Of a stretch of DNA of 12,241 nucleotides, positions 7,359-12,241 are shown piece by piece. A program made the translations under genes and the position numbers. The stretch is from Candidatus Rokuibacteriota bacterium. GTDB taxonomy: Bacteria > Methylomirabilota > Methylomirabilia > Rokubacteriales > CSP1-6. Below the pieces are notes generated by a model. It had not been told where the DNA came from and ran no database searches. It worked only from the letters and a program-made list of their open reading frames with translations. Every line of letters begins with the position of its first letter. Position 1 is the stretch's first letter. The stretch spans positions 1-12,241 of the forward strand of contig JACQRS010000402.1 of assembly GCA_016206385.1 (NCBI GenBank), given 5' to 3'.

Positions 7359-8141
7359 ATGCACGCCGCAGAATTCGGTCGCGTTGAGAAGGCCTACCCG
7401 GGCCGGGACGGCCGGCCGGCCCCGCCGGCTATCGCCGACTTCACGTTGGCGATCCGGGAGCAGGAGTTCTTCTGCCTCCTGGGCCCAAGCGGTTGCGGGA
7501 AGACGACCGCGCTGACGCTCCTGGCCGGGTTCGAGGCGCCGACCGCCGGCGAGATCCTGCACCGGGGAACACCGGTCCAAGGACCGGGCGCAGATCGCGG
7601 CGTGATCTTCCAGGGGGACGACTCGTTGATGCCATGGCTGACCGCCCGCGACAACATCCTCCTGGGCCCGAGGATTCGCCGGATGCCGCGCGACCTGCAG
7701 CAGGAGCGGGCGGAGCGTCTGCTCGCGCTAGTCGGTTTGAAGGATCACGGGCACAAGTATCCCCGGGAACTGTCCGGCGGGATGAAGCAGCGGATCCAGA
7801 TCGCCCGCGTCCTGGCCAACGAGCCAGACATGCTCCTGATGGACGAACCCTTTGCGGCCCTGGATGCGCAGACCCGAGCCCAGATGCAGGAGGAGCTGGT
7901 CCGGATCTGGAGCGGCGCCAGGACCACTGTCCTCTTCATCACGCACGACGTGCAGGAGGCCCTGGTGCTGGCCGACCGGGTGGGGCTGATGCGCGCCGGG
8001 CCGGCCTCCGCGATCCGCGACGTTCTGGCCGTGGACCTCCCGCGCCCGAGGGACCGGACGGATCCGAGCCTGGTTTCCCTGTACCGGCACATCCAGGGCA
8101 TCCTGGCCGAAGAGGTTGCCGGACGGGAGGCGCTGCCGTGA
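7359..8141 (+). CDS. ABC transporter ATPase, SsuB/TauB type
   Basis: This cytoplasmic ATPase powers the importer and is 260 residues long, the normal size for the family. All nucleotide-binding motifs are intact: Walker A GPSGCGKT (42-49), Q-loop Gln85 in VIFQ, signature LSGGMKQR (138-145), Walker B MLLMDEP (158-164, with catalytic Glu163), D-loop ALDA, and switch His196 in FITHD. The segment after the Q-loop, GDDSLMPWLTARDN (86-99), looks one residue longer than the usual xDxLLPWLxxxDN of this group. ATG 7359 lies 15 bases after the binding-protein stop and has only a weak, distant GAGG, so translation may depend partly on coupling to the upstream gene. Its stop overlaps the GTG start of the first permease (GTGA). 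Role in uptake is clear; substrate is unknown. Confidence 0.93.
   Translation: MHAAEFGRVEKAYPGRDGRPAPPAIADFTLAIREQEFFCLLGPSGCGKTTALTLLAGFEAPTAGEILHRGTPVQGPGADRGVIFQGDDSLMPWLTARDNILLGPRIRRMPRDLQQERAERLLALVGLKDHGHKYPRELSGGMKQRIQIARVLANEPDMLLMDEPFAALDAQTRAQMQEELVRIWSGARTTVLFITHDVQEALVLADRVGLMRAGPASAIRDVLAVDLPRPRDRTDPSLVSLYRHIQGILAEEVAGREALP
8125..8140 (+). promoter_or_regulatory. Shine-Dalgarno fixing a GTG start for permease 1
   Basis: GGGAGG at 8125-8130 lies inside the end of the ATPase gene and is 7 bases before GTG 8138, which overlaps the ATPase stop. The frame stays open far upstream of this point (to about 7493), but the upstream part translates to Pro/Arg/Gly-rich nonsense antiparallel to the ATPase codon use. 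The GTG is therefore the start, giving a 255-residue permease. Confidence 0.75.
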
Positions 8142-8905
8142 GGCGCGCGGCGTGGAAGGTGAGCGAGCTGGCACTGCCCTACGGTCTGACCGTGCTCCTC
8201 CTGGTTTCCCTGTGGGAGTTCGCGTCACGGCGGATCAACCCGCTCTTCTTCCCGGGCCCGACTACGGTGTGGCGCTCGTTCCTGGCCCTGGCCTCTGGTG
8301 ACCTCGCCGCTCACGTCGGCGTGAGCCTCGTCCGGATCCTGACGGGGTTCTTGTTGGGCAGCCTGGTGGGAATCCCCCTGGGCTTGCTCATGGGCGGCAT
8401 CCCGGTGATCCGGCGCCTCTTGGATGGGACCGTGGAGTTCTTCCGCTTCATTCCGCCCATCGCCATGATCGTCCTGGCCGTGGTCTGGTTCGGGACCGGC
8501 GAGGCATCCAAGGTGTTCCTGATCATTTTCAGCACGGTCTTCCTCGTGACCGTGAACACCGAGGATGGGGTGTACCACGTCGTCCGGAACCGGATTCGGG
8601 CGGTTCAGGCCATGGGCGCGGGCCCGTGGGACGTTTTCCGTCTGGTGATCCTCCCGTCGGCCGTGCCCCATGCCCTGACCGGGATGCGGATCGCCATGGG
8701 GAATGCCTTCTCCACCATCGTCTCGGCCGAGATGATCGTGGCCGACCGGGGGATCGGGTTCCTGCTCCAGGACTCCAGGCTGTTTCTGCGGACCGGGCAC
8801 ATCTTCGTCGCTCTGGTGGCGCTGGGACTCCTGGGATTCGCGACCGACCGGGTCTTCCGCATCCTGATCGCGCGATTCGGGGGAGAGTATGTGGTCGTCC
8901 GGTAG
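8138..8905 (+). CDS. ABC transporter permease, SsuC/TauC type (permease 1)
   Basis: This integral inner-membrane permease of the importer is 255 residues long from GTG 8138. A short basic cytoplasmic tail (MRRAAWK) precedes a first membrane segment near residues 14-29. Further hydrophobic segments lie near 64-87, 104-118, 125-139, 188-201 and 221-236, giving about six, as in BPD_transp_1 permeases. The ATPase-coupling EAA-like loop is RAVQAMGAGPWDVFRLVILP (154-173) with the invariant Gly160. The conserved EFFRFIPPIAM and WFGTGEASKVF blocks (100-110, 117-127) are family hallmarks. Its 3' end overlaps the next permease by 17 bases in another frame. The two permeases are clear paralogues, so they most likely pair as a heterodimer rather than each forming the homodimer usual for SsuC. 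Confidence 0.92.
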   Translation: MRRAAWKVSELALPYGLTVLLLVSLWEFASRRINPLFFPGPTTVWRSFLALASGDLAAHVGVSLVRILTGFLLGSLVGIPLGLLMGGIPVIRRLLDGTVEFFRFIPPIAMIVLAVVWFGTGEASKVFLIIFSTVFLVTVNTEDGVYHVVRNRIRAVQAMGAGPWDVFRLVILPSAVPHALTGMRIAMGNAFSTIVSAEMIVADRGIGFLLQDSRLFLRTGHIFVALVALGLLGFATDRVFRILIARFGGEYVVVR

Positions 8906-9728
8906 AAGGGCGGGGGCGGCAACACTCCTGGCGCCGACCTGGAGCATCCGGCCGGTCGCGCCCCTGGCATCCTCGGCGCTCGTGCCGTTCGTCGGCGCTG
9001 GCATTCTGGTGCTGGTGTGGAGCCTCGTGTCTCTCCGGTTCCACGTGACAGTTTTTCCGTCGCCGTTGGAGACGGTCCAGGAGGCGGCCAGGCTGCTCTC
9101 CAACGCCGAGCTATTTCAGCACACGGGGGCCAGCCTGTTCCGGCTGTTTCTGGGCTTCGCGCTGGGATCGGCCCTGGCGATCCCGGTCGGTTTCGGTATG
9201 GGCCTGTTCCTGTTCGTTCGCCGGATGATGGAACCCATCACGGAGTTCTTCCGGTTCATCCCGGCCATCGCCCTGGTGGTCTTCGCCCTCATCTGGTTCG
9301 GCATCGGCGAATCGTCCAAGGTGTTCCTCATCGTGTACAACGCCTTCTTCACCGTGGCCATGAACACGGAGGCGGGCGTGGCCCACGTTCTCCCGAACCG
9401 GATGCGGGCGGTGCAGTCGCTGGGCGGGGGTCGCTGGGACACGTTCTGCCTGGTGGTGGTGCCGTCGGTGGTCCCATATATCCTCACCGGGATGCGTCTG
9501 GGGATGGGCCGGTCGTTCGCCACCATCGTCTCGGCCGAGATCCTGGCGGCGAACAGCGGCCTCGGATACCTGATCTACAGCTCCCGGGAGTACAGCAAGA
9601 TGGACACGGTCGTCGTGGCCATCCTCCTGCTCGGCGCCCTGGGGCTCTTGGCTGACCGGCTGTTCCGCGGCCTGACCAGACGATTGGCGGGCGGGTACCT
9701 TCCGGCCGGCGATGCGACGGGGAGCTGA
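8889..9728 (+). CDS. ABC transporter permease, SsuC/TauC type (permease 2)
   Basis: This second inner-membrane permease is 279 residues long from ATG 8889, behind GGGGGAGAG. It differs from permease 1 mainly by a longer N-terminal tail of about 30 residues before the first membrane segment (31-48). A later GTG at 8982 is possible but lacks a ribosome-binding site. The hydrophobic segments and the coupling loop RAVQSLGGGRWDTFCLVVVP (173-192) sit as in permease 1. By my alignment, 22 of 33 residues are identical between permease 1 residues 98-130 and permease 2 residues 118-150, which indicates tandem duplication. The block EFFRFIPAIALVVFALIWFG (119-138) lines up directly with EFFRFIPPIAM of its neighbour. 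The stop at 9726-9728 is 5 bases before the next gene, so the transporter and the second enzyme module are tightly linked. Confidence 0.92.
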   Translation: MWSSGRRAGAATLLAPTWSIRPVAPLASSALVPFVGAGILVLVWSLVSLRFHVTVFPSPLETVQEAARLLSNAELFQHTGASLFRLFLGFALGSALAIPVGFGMGLFLFVRRMMEPITEFFRFIPAIALVVFALIWFGIGESSKVFLIVYNAFFTVAMNTEAGVAHVLPNRMRAVQSLGGGRWDTFCLVVVPSVVPYILTGMRLGMGRSFATIVSAEILAANSGLGYLIYSSREYSKMDTVVVAILLLGALGLLADRLFRGLTRRLAGGYLPAGDATGS

Positions 9729-9733
9729 GGAAC

Positions 9734-11770
9734 ATGATGCAGGGAGGTGCCGACACACTTGATCCCATCACGCTGGAGATCATCCAGGAGGCGATGATCT
9801 CGGTGGTCCGAGAAATGCGCGCGAACCTCATTGCGACCGCCTACTCTTCCATCATCTACGAGGCCCATGACTTTTCCTGCGTGCTGATGGACGGGGCGGG
9901 CCAGATCATCGCGCAGGCCGAGGACAACCCCTCCCACATCTTCCCTATTCCCTGGTCCGTCCGCGCCATGCAGGACCGGTTCGGCGCGGACATTCACCCC
10001 GGGGATGTATTCCTGCACAACGACCCGTACACGGGGGGAACTCACCTGAACGATATCGCGATGATCTACCCGGTCTTCGGCGATGGACGGCTGGCTCTCT
10101 TCCCGGTGGTCCGAGCCCACTGGGGTGATGTAGGGGGGATGACGGCCGGCAGCATCTCCGGGAAGTCCACGGAGATCTTCCACGACGGGGTCCGGATCCC
10201 GGTACTACGGGTGGCGAACCGGGGCGTCCTGGATGAGTCGGTCCTGGACCTGCTCTTCGCTAACATGCGGGTGCCGCGGGAGCGGCGGGGCGATTTCTTG
10301 TCCACCTGGGGAACCTGCCAGGTGGCCGAGCGCCGGATCAGCGAGATCATGGCCAAGTTCGGTGTGGACACGGTCCAGGAGGCGATACGGCGGCTGCTCG
10401 ACCGGGCGGAGCGGAGGATGCGGCGCCGCATCGCGGCCCTGCCCGATGGCGACTATGTGTACGAGCACTACCTCGACCCTGTCGGGTCCGCCGGCGAGCC
10501 GGTGAAGGCCCGCGTGCGGGTGGAGGTGTGTGGCGACGCCATCACGGTGGACTTTGCGGGGTCCTCGCCACAGGTCGCCGGGCCGCTGAACAGCGGGGCG
10601 GCCGTGGCGGCGACCGGCGCCTTCATCGTCCTGAAGGCGTTCCTGGACCCGGCGAAACCGATCAATCACGGGAATTTCCGGCCCATCACGGTGCGCGTGC
10701 CCGAGGGCACCTTCCTCAACGCCCGCTACCCGGCCTCGTGCGCCGGCTCGTCAGAGGTCCGGAATGCCGCCATCTCCGCCGTCCTCGGGGCGATGGGGCA
10801 GGCGGTGCCCGAGAGCATCACCGGCGACATCAAGGGGACCTCGAATCACGTCTACATCGCGGGGGTGGACCCGCGCGACTCCGAGCCGTTCCTGTTTTAC
10901 GAGTATCCGGCCGGCGGCACGGGCGGGTTTCCCGAGGCGGACGGGAACAACGCCGTGCGCAACTTCGCCGAGGGTGACTTCGGCTCGATTCAGCCGGCGG
11001 AGGCGGTGGAACACGAGGCCCCCCTCCTGGTCGAGCGATGCGAGGTGCGGACCGATTCGTGTGGTGCTGGCCGGCACCGCGGGGGATTCGGCCTCTGGCG
11101 AGATATCCGGCTGCTGGCGGATGAGGCTTCCCTGTCTGTGGCCTCTGAGAAGAATATTCTGCCACCGTTCGGCGTCTGCGGCGGGATGCCCGGTGCCCCG
11201 AATCAGTTCGTTGTGGTGCGGGCGGGGCGGGAGGTCGCACCCTCGGACACGCCGGGGAAGGTGGCGGGATTTCGGCTCCGTCAGGGGGACGTGGTCAGCG
11301 TCCGGTCGTCCGGCGGCGGCGGCTGGGGCGACCCGTTAGATCGCGACCCGGCCCTCGTCCTGGCCGATCTGCGAGATGGATATCTCACCCCGGACAAGGC
11401 GCGGTCGGCCTTCGGCGTCGCCCTCCGGGGTAGGCAGGTGGATGAGGCGGCCACCGCCCTGCTCCGGCACGAGTTGCGGGGGCGTCGCTTGCGGTTCCGC
11501 CTCGTGATTGCAGCCGAGTCGTCCGGGGCTATCGGCAAGCGAGTCTGCGGCCTGGCGCCCGAGGCCATTGCCCGGTTGGGCGTGAGGGAGGGGGAGCCAG
11601 TGGAGATCGTCGGACCTGCAGGGCCTGCCCTGCGTGCCTGGGTCCAGTCTGCCCCGGATCTGTTAGCGGATTCCGTCCGACTGGGAGCTCTGGCAAGGGA
11701 CATCCTGCGGGTGCCCGAGGGGACGGCGCTGGAGGTCCGGCCACTGCTGGCCAGAGAGGGAAACCGATGA
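9734..11770 (+). CDS. hyuB: HyuB-type subunit B with C-terminal double-psi-barrel-like domain (HyuB2)
   Basis: This is a second hydantoinase/oxoprolinase B-type protein, 678 residues, longer than HyuB1 by about 127. The start is ATG 9734 or ATG 9737; AGGA at 9728-9731 favours the second. Residues 9-560 are a standard HyuB with the presumed metal residues intact: Asp46 in HDFSC, His104 and Asp107 in GGTHLND, and His129 in AHWGDVGG. Further motifs are DSCGAGRHRGG (441-451) and SSGGGGWGDP (525-534). The family normally ends near DGYLTPDKARSAFGV (548-562). Here a linker is followed by residues 586-671, which look like a CDC48-N/VAT-N-type double-psi beta-barrel with two similar halves (LAPEAIARLGVREGEPVEI at 607-625; VRLGALARDILRVPEGTAL at 648-666). 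No HyuA is next to it in the window; it may share the upstream HyuA or pair with one beyond the edge. Its stop overlaps the next start (ATGA). The HyuB call is firm; the barrel call is good but from motif reading only. Confidence 0.92.
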   Translation: MMQGGADTLDPITLEIIQEAMISVVREMRANLIATAYSSIIYEAHDFSCVLMDGAGQIIAQAEDNPSHIFPIPWSVRAMQDRFGADIHPGDVFLHNDPYTGGTHLNDIAMIYPVFGDGRLALFPVVRAHWGDVGGMTAGSISGKSTEIFHDGVRIPVLRVANRGVLDESVLDLLFANMRVPRERRGDFLSTWGTCQVAERRISEIMAKFGVDTVQEAIRRLLDRAERRMRRRIAALPDGDYVYEHYLDPVGSAGEPVKARVRVEVCGDAITVDFAGSSPQVAGPLNSGAAVAATGAFIVLKAFLDPAKPINHGNFRPITVRVPEGTFLNARYPASCAGSSEVRNAAISAVLGAMGQAVPESITGDIKGTSNHVYIAGVDPRDSEPFLFYEYPAGGTGGFPEADGNNAVRNFAEGDFGSIQPAEAVEHEAPLLVERCEVRTDSCGAGRHRGGFGLWRDIRLLADEASLSVASEKNILPPFGVCGGMPGAPNQFVVVRAGREVAPSDTPGKVAGFRLRQGDVVSVRSSGGGGWGDPLDRDPALVLADLRDGYLTPDKARSAFGVALRGRQVDEAATALLRHELRGRRLRFRLVIAAESSGAIGKRVCGLAPEAIARLGVREGEPVEIVGPAGPALRAWVQSAPDLLADSVRLGALARDILRVPEGTALEVRPLLAREGNR

Positions 11771-12241
11771 ACCGGATGCGGAGCGTGGAGGAGAACGGTT
11801 TGCTGGAAAAGGCGGCGAAGGTCTTTCCGGGTGGCGTCCTGGGGCGCCACCGGTTGGCGGATGCGTACAAGGTGGTCTTTTCCCACGGCCGGGGGGCGCA
11901 CCTCTTCGACATGAGCGGCCGCGAGTACATTGACTACACCTGCGGCGGCGGCGCGCTCCTGCTGGGATATGTCCACCCGGAGATCGCCGAAGCCATCCGG
12001 GATCAGCTCTCCCGGGCGTCGCAGTTCATCAGCATCCTGAACATTCAGGCCATCGAGTATGCCGCCGAGCTCCTGGAGGTGATCCCCTGCGGCGAGCAGA
12101 TCCGGTTCGCCAACTCCGGGAGCGAAGGGACGTTCTATGCCCTGCGCCTGGCCCGGGCGTTTACGGGGCGGGACAAGATCCTGAAATTCGAGGGGGCATA
12201 TCACGGCCACCACGACTATGCCATGTGGAGCTATGCACCAA
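11767..12241 (+). CDS. Glutamate-1-semialdehyde-aminomutase-like class III PLP enzyme (3' truncated)
   Basis: This is the N-terminal 158 residues of a class III PLP enzyme, cut by the window end before the catalytic lysine. The segment resembles glutamate-1-semialdehyde 2,1-aminomutase and relatives annotated as aspartate aminotransferase family: FPGGVLGRHR (20-29), GAHLFDMSGREYIDY (43-57), LGYVHPEIAEAI (66-77), FANSGSEGTFYALRLARAFTG (114-134, cofactor phosphate loop) and FEGAYHGHHDY (141-151). The loop reads SGSEGT where SGTEAT/SGSEAN is usual. ATG 11767 overlaps the hyuB2 stop (ATGA) and follows GAGAGGG with a 6-base spacer. It belongs to a different class III subgroup from the aminotransferase at 3545-4879, so the operon holds two distinct enzymes rather than a duplicate. 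A haem-pathway role is unlikely in this setting; an amino-group shift or transamination of the pathway amino acid is more plausible. The missing C-terminal half prevents a finer call. Confidence 0.88.
   Translation, partial: MNRMRSVEENGLLEKAAKVFPGGVLGRHRLADAYKVVFSHGRGAHLFDMSGREYIDYTCGGGALLLGYVHPEIAEAIRDQLSRASQFISILNIQAIEYAAELLEVIPCGEQIRFANSGSEGTFYALRLARAFTGRDKILKFEGAYHGHHDYAMWSYAP

Noticed and set aside
6129..7580. A 483-codon open frame on the minus strand across the binding-protein gene
   Set aside because: It opposes a clear SsuA-like gene with a signal peptide, is rich in Arg/Pro/Gly/His, and shows no recognisable domain. Long antisense frames are expected in such G+C-rich DNA.
7493..8137. 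Upstream extension of permease 1 giving a 470-residue protein
   Set aside because: The extension is in the wrong frame of the ATPase gene and has no domain. A GTG at 8138 with a well-placed GGGAGG gives a normal 255-residue permease.
6351..9728. A sulfonate, taurine or nitrate importer as the literal function
   Set aside because: The family resemblance is real, but no monooxygenase, sulfur or nitrogen-assimilation gene is present in the window, and this transporter family is known for broad ligand drift.

Overview
The window is one uninterrupted, very compact run of ten plus-strand genes; the first is cut at its 5' end and the last at its 3' end. All junctions overlap by a few bases or are separated by at most about 30 bases, so it reads as a single catabolic operon. 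No gap exceeds 300 bases. I see no RNA gene, mobile element, CRISPR array, terminator or convincing promoter. The DNA is strongly G+C-rich by eye, with G/C-ending codons throughout and uniform composition, so there is no obvious sign of recent transfer. The gene types (hydantoinase-type A/B enzymes, class III aminotransferases, NMT1-type ABC transporters) fit a free-living soil or subsurface heterotroph. A proteobacterium or a Rokubacteria/Methylomirabilota-like lineage is possible, but the sequence does not decide this.

Layout. (1) Positions 1-6324 form an enzymatic module: HyuA-type ATP-dependent amidohydrolase/oxoprolinase subunit (partial), HyuB-type partner subunit, a class III aminotransferase, and a succinate-semialdehyde-dehydrogenase-like aldehyde dehydrogenase. 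(2) Positions 6351-9728 encode a complete ABC importer: Sec-exported NMT1/SsuA-like binding protein, ATPase, and two homologous SsuC/TauC-type permeases. (3) Positions 9734-12241 start a second enzymatic module: a second HyuB with an extra C-terminal domain that resembles a CDC48-N-type double-psi beta-barrel, followed by a glutamate-1-semialdehyde-aminomutase-like class III enzyme that runs off the window.

Working model (inference): the importer brings in a small cyclic amide or related N-heterocycle. HyuA/HyuB opens it with ATP to an omega-amino acid. The aminotransferase makes the omega-semialdehyde, and the dehydrogenase oxidises it to a dicarboxylate. The logic and order match described caprolactam (CapAB, then transaminase and dehydrogenase) and 2-pyrrolidone/N-methylpyrrolidone routes. 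The dehydrogenase keeps the residues that bind succinic semialdehyde in GabD/SSADH, so a C4 lactam (2-pyrrolidone to GABA to succinate) is the simplest guess.

The most notable oddities are a His-to-Gln change at a predicted metal-ligand position in the first HyuB, loss of both halves of the Glu/Arg substrate switch in the first aminotransferase, the barrel fusion on the second HyuB, and two HyuB genes with only one HyuA in view.
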